Of a stretch of 64,000 bases of DNA, positions 7,484 through 16,253 are shown in pieces. Every line of letters starts with the position of its first letter. Positions within the stretch are counted from its first letter, which is position 1. The position numbers and the translations under genes are program-made. The notes under the pieces are model-generated. The model ran no database searches and was not told the DNA's origin. It saw nothing but the letters and a program-made list of their open reading frames with translations. Source of the DNA: Sandaracinaceae bacterium (GTDB lineage Bacteria; Myxococcota_A; Polyangia; Polyangiales; Sandaracinaceae). The DNA lies in contig JAHBWG010000020.1 in assembly GCA_019637095.1 (NCBI GenBank), positions 1 to 64,000 of the forward strand. Direction: 5' to 3'.

Positions 7484-9037
7484 TCACCGCAGCGGCATCG
7501 AGCGCCAGCGGTCGCGGAGCGACTGCGCGATGCGCGTGGCCATCGCCATGATCGTGAGCTGCGGGTTCACGCCCAGGCTCGTCGGCACGACGCTGCCGTC
7601 GCACACGAACACGTTCCGCGTGTCCCAGAGCTTTCCGTCGGGGTCGACGCCGCTCGTCGCCGCGCTCGTCCCCATCTGGACCGACCCGAGCGGGTGCTGC
7701 GAGCTGCACTCGATGCGCCGCGGCGGCACGCGCTCGAGCTCGAAGCGGCGGAAGCCGTCCGCGTCGAGCGGGCCGTCGAGGCCGAGCACCGGCAGGTAGA
7801 GCCGGCGCGCGCCGGCCGCGAAGAACGTCTCGCCGAGCAGCCGGATCCCGCGGTACATCGCGCGCCGATCCGCCTCGCTCATGCGGTAGAGGAGCACCGG
7901 CTCGCGGCCGAACGGGTGGCGCCAGACCGCGCCGGGGCCCTCGTCGTGGACCATCGCGCCGAACATCGCGACGTACGGCACCTCGCGCGCGCGCCGCATG
8001 AGCGCGGCGCCGGCGCCGGGCATCGTGGCCGCGATCACGCTGCCGGGGATGAAGAGGCTCATCAGCGTGACGTGGTCGCGCTCGAACGCGTCGGTGTACG
8101 CGCTCTGCAGCGCGCCGCGCCAGCCCTCGACCGGCTCGTCGAAGGTCGCGAACACGCGGAAGCCCGGGTGCAGCGTCATGTTCTCGCCGACCTGGCTCCC
8201 GTAGGGCGCGAGCCCGCTCGCCGAGAGCAAGACCGGCGAGTGGACGCCGCCGCACGCGACGAGCACGACCCGCGCGCGCACCGTCAGGCGCGGCCCGCGT
8301 CTGCCCGGGCCGGCGAGCAGGCGCCCGCGCACGCCTCGGGCGCGCCCGCCCTCGTGCTCGATCCGCTCGACGAGGCAGTCCGACCACACGCGCCCGCCCG
8401 CGGCGAGCAGGCGCGGGAGGTACGCGAGGTCGACGCTCATCTTGGCCTGCTCCGGGCAACCGAAGTTGCACCTCCCGCAGCCGTGGCAGCCCTTCGTGTT
8501 GCGCCCGATCGGGCGGATCGGGTGGCCGAGCTTGGCCGCGCCGATCCCGAAGAGCCGCGTCGAGCGCGACTGCATCTCCTCGGGGACCTGCTCGACGTGC
8601 ACCGCCGCCTCGACCTCGCGGTAGTACGGGTCGAGGCCCTCGGGCGTCAGCGCCGTCAGGCCGAGCTCGCGCGACCACGTCGCGAGGATCGCCTCGGGGA
8701 CGCGGAGGCACACGCCGCCGGTGACGACGGACGAGCCCCCGACGCCGCGGCCCATCGTGACGTTGACGCCCGGGGTCGCGCCGAGGCCGAGCGCGAGCGT
8801 CATCCCGCCCTCGCGCCAGACGTGCCGCAGCGACTGGCTCTGCCGCAGCTTCCCGTGCACCGCCGCGGGGACGTAGCCGCCCTCCTCGAGCACGAGCACG
8901 TCGAGCCCCGCCTCGGCGAGGATCGTCGCGGCGACCATCCCGCCCGCGCCCGAGCCGACGACGACGACGTCGGCCTCGAGGGCGACCGGCCTCGTCTCGT
9001 GGCGGCCCTCGACGACGCCGCTCACGACAGCTTGCAT
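7484..9037 (-). CDS. GMC-family FAD-dependent long-chain alcohol oxidase-like, with ferredoxin-like Cys cluster
   Basis: 517 aa from ATG 9037. The FAD-binding motif VVVGSGAGG is at residues 25-33, GRGVGGSS near 97, and the catalytic pair sits in SSQHPLG (His448) and NPQL (Asn491). A CX2CX2CX3CP cluster at residues 184-194 inside the FAD domain suggests a bound iron-sulfur centre, a feature of the fatty-alcohol-oxidase/cholesterol-oxidase-like branch. It likely oxidises a long-chain or steroid alcohol. Its start overlaps the upstream 157-aa gene by 16 bases, implying tight coupling to that partner. Confidence 0.8.
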   Translation of the reverse strand: MQAVVSGVVEGRHETRPVALEADVVVVGSGAGGMVAATILAEAGLDVLVLEEGGYVPAAVHGKLRQSQSLRHVWREGGMTLALGLGATPGVNVTMGRGVGGSSVVTGGVCLRVPEAILATWSRELGLTALTPEGLDPYYREVEAAVHVEQVPEEMQSRSTRLFGIGAAKLGHPIRPIGRNTKGCHGCGRCNFGCPEQAKMSVDLAYLPRLLAAGGRVWSDCLVERIEHEGGRARGVRGRLLAGPGRRGPRLTVRARVVLVACGGVHSPVLLSASGLAPYGSQVGENMTLHPGFRVFATFDEPVEGWRGALQSAYTDAFERDHVTLMSLFIPGSVIAATMPGAGAALMRRAREVPYVAMFGAMVHDEGPGAVWRHPFGREPVLLYRMSEADRRAMYRGIRLLGETFFAAGARRLYLPVLGLDGPLDADGFRRFELERVPPRRIECSSQHPLGSVQMGTSAATSGVDPDGKLWDTRNVFVCDGSVVPTSLGVNPQLTIMAMATRIAQSLRDRWRSMPLR

Positions 9038-9495
9038 TGCTGGGTCCAGCCGATCTCGCGCGCCGCGTCCGGGTGCTCGAAGTAGACGATGGAGAGGATC
9101 GCCTTGGCGCCCAGCAGCGCGATCGAGAGCGCAGAGCGCTCGAGCCGCTCGATCGCGTGCACGCGCGCGCGCCAGTCGAGCGCGCCGAGCGTGCAGAGGC
9201 GCCACGCGAGCAGCGGGGCGACGAAGTAGATCGTCGCGAGGCACGCGACGAACACGAGGCGCGAGCGGCGCCCGAGGTGGCCGAAGAAGTCGCCGAGGTC
9301 CTCCTCGAGCCAGTCGAGGCGCGCGGCCGGCGGGGGCCCGTCGTCGGTCGAGAAGAGCGCCTCGGCGACGAGCCGCGCGCGACGTCGCCACGGAGCCGAC
9401 AGGCCTGGCCGCGCGGCGCGCGAGCTCCACCCGAGGACGACGTAGGGGTCGGCGGAGGCCTCTTCGGCGGGCGCCTCGGCGCGAACGACGGACAT
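9022..9495 (-). CDS. Probable N-terminal domain partner of the alcohol oxidase (separate small subunit)
   Basis: 157 aa. After a polar N-terminus there is a hydrophobic segment LVFVACLATIYFVAPLLA and then a helical stretch (RLERSALSIALLGAKAILSIVYFEHP) that resembles the helical N-terminal region seen in front of the FAD domain in long-chain fatty alcohol oxidases. Here it is a separate reading frame overlapping the FAD-domain gene by 16 bases. It probably anchors the flavoprotein to the membrane. The resemblance was judged by eye. Confidence 0.55.
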   Translation of the reverse strand: MSVVRAEAPAEEASADPYVVLGWSSRAARPGLSAPWRRRARLVAEALFSTDDGPPPAARLDWLEEDLGDFFGHLGRRSRLVFVACLATIYFVAPLLAWRLCTLGALDWRARVHAIERLERSALSIALLGAKAILSIVYFEHPDAAREIGWTQQCKLS

Positions 9496-9517
9496 CGCGC
9501 CGATGATGCCACGCGGC

Positions 9518-10495
9518 TCACTCGGCCGGGACGAAGTCGACCTCGAACAGCCACGGCCAGTACTTGCCGGTGATCACGAAGCGACCGCGCTCGGCGATCC
9601 ACGCGATGCCGTTCAGCACGTCGGCCTCGCGTTGCTCGGCGTCCGCGAGCAGGCCGCTCGCGTCGACCGATCCCGTGACGTGCCCGCTCGCCGGGTCGAT
9701 GCGCACGATGCGATCGGACTGCCACACGTTCGCCCAGACCGCGCCGTCGACGCACTCGAGCTCGTTGAGCTCGCGCACGATCCCGCGATCGTCGCGCACG
9801 CGCACGACGCGATCGACGCGGAAGGTGTCGGGCCGCCGGAAGAAGAGCCGCTCGCTCCCGTCGCTCATCACGAGGTGCTCGCCGTCGAAGCAGAGCCCCC
9901 AGCCCTCGCCGTCGTACGAGAAGCGGCGCGTGTGCTCGAGGCCGTCGAGCGAGAAGACGTGCGCCTCGCCCTCCTGCCACGTGAGCAGGTAGAGGCGGTC
10001 GTCGACGCGCGCGAGGCCCTCGCCGAAGAGGCGCCGCTCGAGGCTGCGCGTCGCGAGCACTTCGCCCGTCTCGAGCGCGACGCGGCGCACCGACGAGCGG
10101 CCGTACTGCCCGGTGCTCTCGTAGAGGTGACCGTCGTGCCAGAGGAGCCCCTGCGTGAAGGCGTCGGGGTCGTGCGGGTAGCGCCGCACCACGCGCACCG
10201 CGAGCGCCTCGGGCGCGGGCACCGCGCCCGACGCCGAGGCCGACGCCGCGCCAGGAGGCGGCGCGTCGGACGGCGGGTGCCCGAGCTCGATGTACGCGAT
10301 CGCCGCGGCGAGCAGCGCCGCGACCCCGAGCAGCCACCACGCCCCCTTCGCCTTGGGCTTCGGCGCCGCGGCGGGCGCGGTGGGCGCGGCGGGCGGCGTC
10401 GCGCTCGGCTCGCGCTCCCCCGCGGGCTCCGCGCCCCTGCGCGTCGGCTTGCGCCGCTTGGATCCGGCGCCCTTGGCGGCGCGCGCCCTCGCCAT
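9518..10495 (-). CDS. Glutaminyl-peptide cyclotransferase, membrane-anchored
   Basis: 325 aa. It has a Lys/Arg- and Ala/Pro-rich cytoplasmic N-terminus, one membrane anchor (WWLLGVAALLAAAIAYIEL, about 53-71), then a five-bladed beta-propeller of the bacterial/plant glutaminyl cyclase type. Diagnostic segments are FTQGLLWHDGHLYESTGQYG, NELECVDGAVWANVW and VLNGIAW. The enzyme converts N-terminal Gln of exported proteins to pyroglutamate. ATG 10495 overlaps the stop of the LOG-like gene (TGATG). The basic N-terminal tail is longer than usual. Confidence 0.82.
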   Translation of the reverse strand: MARARAAKGAGSKRRKPTRRGAEPAGEREPSATPPAAPTAPAAAPKPKAKGAWWLLGVAALLAAAIAYIELGHPPSDAPPPGAASASASGAVPAPEALAVRVVRRYPHDPDAFTQGLLWHDGHLYESTGQYGRSSVRRVALETGEVLATRSLERRLFGEGLARVDDRLYLLTWQEGEAHVFSLDGLEHTRRFSYDGEGWGLCFDGEHLVMSDGSERLFFRRPDTFRVDRVVRVRDDRGIVRELNELECVDGAVWANVWQSDRIVRIDPASGHVTGSVDASGLLADAEQREADVLNGIAWIAERGRFVITGKYWPWLFEVDFVPAE

Positions 10496-11004
10496 CAGAG
10501 CGGCTCCTCGAGCGGTGCGCTCGCGGCGGCGACGAAGCGCGCCACGTCCTCGAGGCGCTCCGCGTGCGCGGCGCGCGGCCACTCCCAGAACGCCTCGCGC
10601 GGCCCGAACAGCACCGCGAGCCGCCCGTAGCGCGCCGCGAGCGCGACCTCCGAGCGCGTCCCCTCCCCGCCCGGCAGCGCGACGATCACGTCCGAGCTCA
10701 GCACGTTGACGTGGTTGCGGCTGCGCGGATCCGTCCCGAGCGCGCCGCTCAGCGGCAGGTGCGTGCGGATCGGGATCTCGACGTGCGGGTTCGGGTAGCC
10801 GGGGCGCGCGTCGGGGCCCGGCAGCACGCCGATGCAGACGCCCACGCGCGGTCGCGTCGCGACGAACGCCGCCGACACGGCCTCCATCACGCCGCCGCCG
10901 CCGCCGGTGAGCAGGTGGTGGCCCTCGCGCGCGATCCACACGCCGAGCGGCGCCGCGAGCGCGGTGTGCGGCTCCCTGCCGGATCCCATGACCCCGACGA
11001 TCAC
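10495..11004 (-). CDS. SLOG/LOG-like nucleotide-binding protein (TIGR00725 / Mo-cofactor-carrier-like)
   Basis: 169 aa Rossmann-like protein: N-terminal IVGVMGSGRE, a glycine run TGGGGGVMEAVS near residues 33-44, and the hallmark PGGEGTRSE near 112. In LOG proteins the corresponding PGGxGTxxE forms the nucleotide-phosphate pocket. The NxxR-free, LPLSG-containing middle is closer to the TIGR00725/molybdenum-cofactor-carrier group than to cytokinin LOG. It is first of a two-gene unit with the glutaminyl cyclase; a functional link is not obvious. Confidence 0.65.
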   Translation of the reverse strand: MIVGVMGSGREPHTALAAPLGVWIAREGHHLLTGGGGGVMEAVSAAFVATRPRVGVCIGVLPGPDARPGYPNPHVEIPIRTHLPLSGALGTDPRSRNHVNVLSSDVIVALPGGEGTRSEVALAARYGRLAVLFGPREAFWEWPRAAHAERLEDVARFVAAASAPLEEPL

Positions 11005-11160
11005 GCGCGGAGGTTACCCCACGCGTCGCGAGATGCACTCGGGAGGGCGCGAAGCCTGCAACGCGCGCGGGCTCGTGCGCCGCGCGGCCGTCCGGCGGCC
11101 GCCGCGGGCGGTGACGCCCCGGTGCTTCTCGGGCTCGACCTCGCCCGGGTTGCGGCTAGG

Positions 11161-13239
11161 ATGCGGCCCGTGCCTGCCTCGCCCCCGCGCCGCAAGTGGC
11201 TCCTCGGCGCTGCGATCGGAGCCACGGCGGTCGCGCTCCTCGGCGTGTCCCTGCACTTCTGGACCGCCGACGAGGCCACGGAGACGCCGGTGATCGAGGG
11301 CGCGCTGCCGCCCCCGCCCGGGCCCGCGCCCGACGTCACGGGCGAGTGGCGGATCGTCGTCTTGCCCTTCGGCGCGCCCGAGGGGGAGCCGCCCGAGACC
11401 GGCGAGGCGATCGCGCGCGCGCTCGCCGCCGCGCTCGACCTCGCCCCCGAGACGAGCGCGGCCTTCGCGGCGCCGGCCGACGCGGCCGACGCGGCCGATG
11501 CGACGGCGCCGCTGGCGTGGCCCGCCGGCGTCGCGCTCGCGCGCGCGCGCGGCGCGACGCACTTCGTCGTCGGCACCCTCGACACGACCTCGGGCGCGCT
11601 CGGCGTGCGCGTGGTGCTCCACCACCGCGACGGCGCGGTCGTGCGCTCCGCGGAGGCCGCCGCGCCGCGCGCCGAGGTGCTCGCCCGCCTCTACGACGCC
11701 GCGCAGGCCCTGCTCGGCACGCGCGCGAGCCTGCCGAGCGCGGACCTCGACGTCGCGGCCGCGTCGAGCACGCGCTCCCTCGAGGCCATGACCGCGTTCA
11801 CGCGCGGCGAGGACGCGCTCGCGCGCGACGACTTCGCGGCCGCCGCCGACGCGTACGCCGACGCGGTCGCGGCGGATCCGGGCTTCGTCTTCGCGAGGTA
11901 CCGCCGCGCCACGGCGCTCGAGCGCAGCGGCCGCTACACCGCGGCGCTCGACGAGGTCGAGCGCGTGCTCGAGAACCGCGATCGCCTCGCGCACGCGGAC
12001 CTCGCGCGCGCCGAGGCGCTCCGCGCGGCGTGGCGCGGCGAGCCGCGGCGCGCGCGCGCGCTGCTCGAGATCCACACGACGGAGCACCCGCGGGACGCGG
12101 AGAGCTGGCGGCGTCTCGGCGACGTGTGCGTCCGCCTCGGGCCCGTGACGGGGCGACCGCCCGCCGACGGCCGCGCCGCGCTCGATCGCGCGCTCGAGCT
12201 CGCGCCGGGGCACACCGACGCGCTCGAGGGGCTCGCGCTCCTCGCCGCGGACGCGGGCGACCTCGACGCGCTCGAGGCGCTCGTGTCGCGCTTCGAGCCG
12301 GCGCGGCGCCCTGCGTACGCGCTCGTCGTCGCGATCGCGCGCGACGACGAGGCGACGCTGCGCGCGCTCGGGGAGGCCGAGGTGACGCCCGCGCTCGCGC
12401 CGCTCCTCGCGCTGCCGGAGCTGCGCGGGCACGCGTACCTCGCCGCGAGCCCGGGCACCGCGCCGGCGGAGGCCGCCTGGCGGCGCGCGGAGCACGCGCT
12501 CGCGCACGGCAGGCCGAGCGCCGCGCTCGAGGCGCTCGACCCGACGTGGGACACCCTGCCGGCCTTCGTGCGCGAGGCGGCGCTCGCGCTCGCGTGGCTC
12601 CCGGTGCTGCGCGTCTCGCGCGAGGCGCTCGCGCCGCGCTGCGCGCTCTTGCCCGAGCGCGCGACGGATGGAGGCGACGACGACCCGCACGCGGGCGCGC
12701 GGCCCGCCATCACGCTCTTCCTCACGGGCGCGTGCGCGCACCGGCTCGGGCGCGCGGACGAGGCGGCGCGCGCGCTCGACGCGCTGCGCGACGACGCGCG
12801 GCCGCGGCCCGTGCTCGGGGCCGCGCTCGCCGCGCAGCTCGAGGCGTGGATCGCGCTCGAGCGCGGCGAGCCGGAGCGCGCCCTCGAGCTGCTCGCGGCG
12901 GCCGAGGCGCCGATCCCGCCGTGGGAGCTCGAGCGCTCCGCGCTCCTCGCGGGCGTGATCGGGCGCGCCGCGCGGGTCGAGGCGCTCCTCGCGCTCGATC
13001 GGCTCGCCGAGGCGCTGCACTACGCGCAGTCGCTCCCCCACCCCGTCGGCGCCTCGCGCGCGCTCGCCGCGCACTCGCTCCACCGCATCGGGGAGATCTA
13101 CCGGCGCGCGGGGCGCGACGCCGAGATGCGCCGCACCTGGGACCGCTACCTGGCCTTGCGCGCCGCGCCCGAGCCGCCGTTCGAGGACGAGGTCGCCGCG
13201 GTGCGCGCGCACCTCGCCGCGCCGAGCCCGGGCCCGTGA
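11161..13239 (+). CDS. Membrane-anchored TPR-repeat protein with FlgO/TolB-N-like domain
   Basis: 692 aa. One N-terminal membrane helix (about residues 13-30) is followed by a periplasmic-looking domain starting WRIVVLPFGAP with a later GATHFVVGTL, the pattern of FlgO/TolB N-terminal domains often found before TPRs in myxobacterial kinases and adenylate cyclases. From about residue 200 to the end the sequence is Ala/Leu/Arg-rich helical repeats of the TPR type (for example AADAYADAVAADPGFVFARY). No kinase or cyclase domain is attached. Its stop abuts the metG stop (TGA|TCA) with no gap. Confidence 0.65.
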   Translation: MRPVPASPPRRKWLLGAAIGATAVALLGVSLHFWTADEATETPVIEGALPPPPGPAPDVTGEWRIVVLPFGAPEGEPPETGEAIARALAAALDLAPETSAAFAAPADAADAADATAPLAWPAGVALARARGATHFVVGTLDTTSGALGVRVVLHHRDGAVVRSAEAAAPRAEVLARLYDAAQALLGTRASLPSADLDVAAASSTRSLEAMTAFTRGEDALARDDFAAAADAYADAVAADPGFVFARYRRATALERSGRYTAALDEVERVLENRDRLAHADLARAEALRAAWRGEPRRARALLEIHTTEHPRDAESWRRLGDVCVRLGPVTGRPPADGRAALDRALELAPGHTDALEGLALLAADAGDLDALEALVSRFEPARRPAYALVVAIARDDEATLRALGEAEVTPALAPLLALPELRGHAYLAASPGTAPAEAAWRRAEHALAHGRPSAALEALDPTWDTLPAFVREAALALAWLPVLRVSREALAPRCALLPERATDGGDDDPHAGARPAITLFLTGACAHRLGRADEAARALDALRDDARPRPVLGAALAAQLEAWIALERGEPERALELLAAAEAPIPPWELERSALLAGVIGRAARVEALLALDRLAEALHYAQSLPHPVGASRALAAHSLHRIGEIYRRAGRDAEMRRTWDRYLALRAAPEPPFEDEVAAVRAHLAAPSPGP

Positions 13240-15339
13240 TCAGGACACCGTCGAGCCCGGCTCCGACGGCGCGGTGACGGGGCGGAGCGCCCCCGCGCGA
13301 TCCTCGGCCATGAGCAGCATGCCCTGGCTGTCGAGGCCGACCATCTTCCGCGGCGCGAGGTTCGCGACGACGATCACCTCGCGCCCGAGGAGATCCTCCG
13401 GGCCGAGGTGCTCGGCGACGCCCGCGAGGATCTGGCGCGTCTCGAAGCCGAGATCGACCTCGCAGCGGATCAGCTTCTTCGACTTCTTCACGCGCTCGGC
13501 GACGACGACCTTGCCGACGCGCAGATCGAGCTTGGCGAAGTCGTCGTACGTGATCGTCTCGCGCAGCGGCGCGTAGGGGAGCGCGGGAGCCGGGCCTGCG
13601 GCGGCGGCGGCCGCGGCGGCGCGTCGCTCGAGCAAGGCGCGTTGCGCCTCGATCGCGGCGTCGTCCACCTTGCTGACGAGGATCGCCGGCGCGCCGAGCG
13701 GGTCCCCGGCCCGCAGGAGCGGGCGCGCGGCGTCGTCCCAGCCGAGCCCCTCGCCGCCACCCGGCGTGCTCGCGCGGACGCCGTCGAGGCGCAGGATCTC
13801 GCGGAGCTTCGCGGCCGTGAACGGCAAGAACGGCTCCGCGAGGATCGAGAGCGCGGCGCAGACCTGCAAGCTGACGTGCAGCGTCGTGTCGCAGCGCGCG
13901 GGGTCGGCGTCGCGGCTCGCCCAGGGCGCCGCGTCGTTGAAGTACTTGTTGCCCAGGCGGCTGACCGTCATGAGCTCCTGGATCGCCGCGCGCATCTCGT
14001 GGCCGTCGATCAGCGCGCCGATCTTCGCGGGCGCCTCGGCGAGCGCGGCGAGGACCGCGCGGTCCTCGTCGGTCGGCGTCCCGAGCGGCGGGATCTTCCC
14101 GTCGCGGTACTTGGCGACGAACTGGATGGTGCGGTTCGCGAAGTTGCCGAAGTTGTCGGCGAGCTCGTTGTTCACGTGCGCGGCGAAGTCGGCCCAGGTG
14201 AAGTCGGCGTCGCGCGTCTCGGGCAGCGTGCGCAGGAGCGAGTAGCGCAGGTAGTCGGCGGGGAACGCCTCGAGCGCCTCGCCGAGCCACACCGCCCAGC
14301 CGCGGCTGGTCGAGAGCTTGTCGCCCTCGAGGTTGAGGAACTCGTTCGCGGGCACGTTCTCCGGCAGGACGTAGCCGCCGTGGAGCATGAGCATCAGCGG
14401 GAAGCTGATCGTGTGAAAGACGATGTTGTCCTTGCCGATGTAGTGGATCAGGCGGGTGTCCTCGCGCTGCCAGTAGGTCCGCCAGCGCTCCGGATCGCCG
14501 GCCCGCTGCGCCCACTCGCGGGTCGCCGAGACGTAGCCGATCGGGGCGTCGAACCACACGTAGAGGACCTTGCCCTCCGGGTCGACCCCGGCGGCGCGCG
14601 CGACGTCCTCCGGGACGGGCACGCCCCACGGGAGATCGCGCGTCATCGCCCGATCGCCGAGGCCGAGCGTGAACCAGCTCTTGATCTGCCCGAGGACGTT
14701 CGGCTTCCAGTGCGACTTGGTCGCGATCCACGCCTCGATCCGCGCCTGGTGTTCGCCCATGGGCAAGAAGAAGTGCGTGGTCTCGCGCCACTCGAGGGCG
14801 GCGTCGCTCATCGTGCTGCGCGGCTCGATCAGCTGGCGCGGGCTGAGGGCCGTCCCGCACTTCTCGCATTGATCACCGTAGGCCTGCGGGTTCCCACAGA
14901 TCGGGCACGTCCCGACCACGAAGCGGTCGGCGAGGATGAGCTGCACCTCGGGGTCGTAGGGCATCTCCTCGGTGTGGGTGCTGAACGCGCCGGCCGCCGC
15001 CATCGCGCGGAAGAACTCGGTGGCGGTCTCGTGGTGGACGGGCGAGCTGGTGCGGCCGTAGTGATCGAAGCTCATGCCGAAGGCGGCGAAGTCGCGCTCG
15101 GCCATCGCGTGGTAGCGGTCGACGATCTCGCGCGGGGTGACCCCGTCGGCGAGCGCGCGCTTGACGATGGCGGCGCCGTGCTCGTCCGAGCCGCAGATGT
15201 AGACGACGTCGCTGCCCTTGAGGCGGTGGTAGCGGCAGAAGACGTCCGCGGGGAGGTACGCGCCGGCGAGGTGGCCGAGGTGGATCGGGCCGTTCGCGTA
15301 CGGGAGCGCGGAGGTGACGAGGATGCGGGGCTCGCTCAT
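13240..15339 (-). CDS. metG: Methionyl-tRNA synthetase
   Basis: 699 aa class I aminoacyl-tRNA synthetase. HLGH (residues 20-23) is the HIGH motif; a zinc knuckle has Cys145, Cys148, Cys158 and Cys161; KLSTS (341-345) is the KMSKS equivalent; WFDAPIGYVSAT is the methionine-pocket region. The C-terminal 110 residues form an EMAP/tRNA-binding OB fold (YDDFAKLDLRVGKVV), as in the long dimeric MetRS form. An Ala-rich linker joins the parts. Cytoplasmic and essential for translation initiation. Confidence 0.97.
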   Translation of the reverse strand: MSEPRILVTSALPYANGPIHLGHLAGAYLPADVFCRYHRLKGSDVVYICGSDEHGAAIVKRALADGVTPREIVDRYHAMAERDFAAFGMSFDHYGRTSSPVHHETATEFFRAMAAAGAFSTHTEEMPYDPEVQLILADRFVVGTCPICGNPQAYGDQCEKCGTALSPRQLIEPRSTMSDAALEWRETTHFFLPMGEHQARIEAWIATKSHWKPNVLGQIKSWFTLGLGDRAMTRDLPWGVPVPEDVARAAGVDPEGKVLYVWFDAPIGYVSATREWAQRAGDPERWRTYWQREDTRLIHYIGKDNIVFHTISFPLMLMLHGGYVLPENVPANEFLNLEGDKLSTSRGWAVWLGEALEAFPADYLRYSLLRTLPETRDADFTWADFAAHVNNELADNFGNFANRTIQFVAKYRDGKIPPLGTPTDEDRAVLAALAEAPAKIGALIDGHEMRAAIQELMTVSRLGNKYFNDAAPWASRDADPARCDTTLHVSLQVCAALSILAEPFLPFTAAKLREILRLDGVRASTPGGGEGLGWDDAARPLLRAGDPLGAPAILVSKVDDAAIEAQRALLERRAAAAAAAAGPAPALPYAPLRETITYDDFAKLDLRVGKVVVAERVKKSKKLIRCEVDLGFETRQILAGVAEHLGPEDLLGREVIVVANLAPRKMVGLDSQGMLLMAEDRAGALRPVTAPSEPGSTVS

Positions 15340-15428
15340 GGGGGGCGGAGCCTAGATCGGGGCGGAGGTGGTGACTACTCGGCGAAGCACGCCGTGCCTC
15401 GCCGCGCCTCGCCGGCTACGATCGCGGC

Positions 15429-16253
15429 ATGCGTCGCCTCGCTCTCCTCGCGCTGCTCGTCTCGTCCGGGTGCGACGGCGACGGCCCGTCGGACGCCGGA
15501 GCGCGGAGCGACGCGGCGACGGGGAGCGACGCGGGCGCGCGCGACGCGGGCGGCGGAGGCGGCGAGGACGCCGGCCGCGGGGACGCGGCGGCGCCGGCGG
15601 CCTTGCGCGTGCTCGTCTTCACGCGCACCACCGGGTTCCGGCACGACTCGATCGAGGACGGCGTCGCCGCGCTCGAGGCCGTCGCGGCGGCGCGCGGCTG
15701 GACGATCGACGACACCGGCGACGCGGCCCAGATCTCCACCGCGCGCCTCGCGACCGTGGACGTGCTCGTGTTCCTCAGCACCACCGGTGACCCGCTCGAC
15801 GCGACGCAGGAGGCCGCCCTCGAGGCGTTCGTGCGCGACGGCGGCGGCTGGGTGGGCGTGCACGCCGCGGCGGACTGCGAGTACGACTGGCCGTTCTACG
15901 GCGAGCTCGTCGGCGCGTGGTTCGCGAGCCACCCCGCCATCCAGGACGCGACGCTCGTGGTCGAGGATCGCGATCACCCCGCGACCGCGCACCTCGACGC
16001 GACCTGGATGCGCCGCGACGAGTGGTACGACTTCCGCCGCAACCCGCGCGCCGACGTGCGCGTGCTGATCACGATCGACGAGTCCACGTACTCGGGCGGG
16101 TCGATGGGCGCCGATCACCCGATGACGTGGGCCCACGAGGTCGGCGCGGGCCGCAGCTTCTACACCGCGCTCGGGCACACGCGCGAGACGTTCGCGGAGC
16201 CCGCGTTCCGCGCCCTGCTCGCCGGGGCCGTCGAGTGGGCGGGGCGTCGCTAG
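15429..16253 (+). CDS. ThuA-domain lipoprotein (trehalose-utilisation-like)
   Basis: 274 aa. The lipoprotein signal ends SSGC (Cys15), followed by a 45-residue Asp/Ala/Gly linker. The ThuA-like domain begins LRVLVFTRTTGFRHDSI and includes DVLVFLSTTGD, FVRDGGGWVGVHAAAD and a C-terminal AHEVGAGRSFYTALGH. ThuA domains have a class I glutamine-amidotransferase-like fold and act on sugars such as 3-keto-glucosides in some cases; the reaction here is unknown. The next gene starts inside its last 19 bases. Confidence 0.82.
   Translation: MRRLALLALLVSSGCDGDGPSDAGARSDAATGSDAGARDAGGGGGEDAGRGDAAAPAALRVLVFTRTTGFRHDSIEDGVAALEAVAAARGWTIDDTGDAAQISTARLATVDVLVFLSTTGDPLDATQEAALEAFVRDGGGWVGVHAAADCEYDWPFYGELVGAWFASHPAIQDATLVVEDRDHPATAHLDATWMRRDEWYDFRRNPRADVRVLITIDESTYSGGSMGADHPMTWAHEVGAGRSFYTALGHTRETFAEPAFRALLAGAVEWAGRR

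Noticed and set aside
5820-10340. Minus-strand open frame of about 1500 codons spanning moaB, lgt and the alcohol oxidase
   Set aside because: Only its end is moaB; the rest is a GC-rich shadow in the wrong frame over well-recognised genes, full of Arg/Ala/Pro runs.
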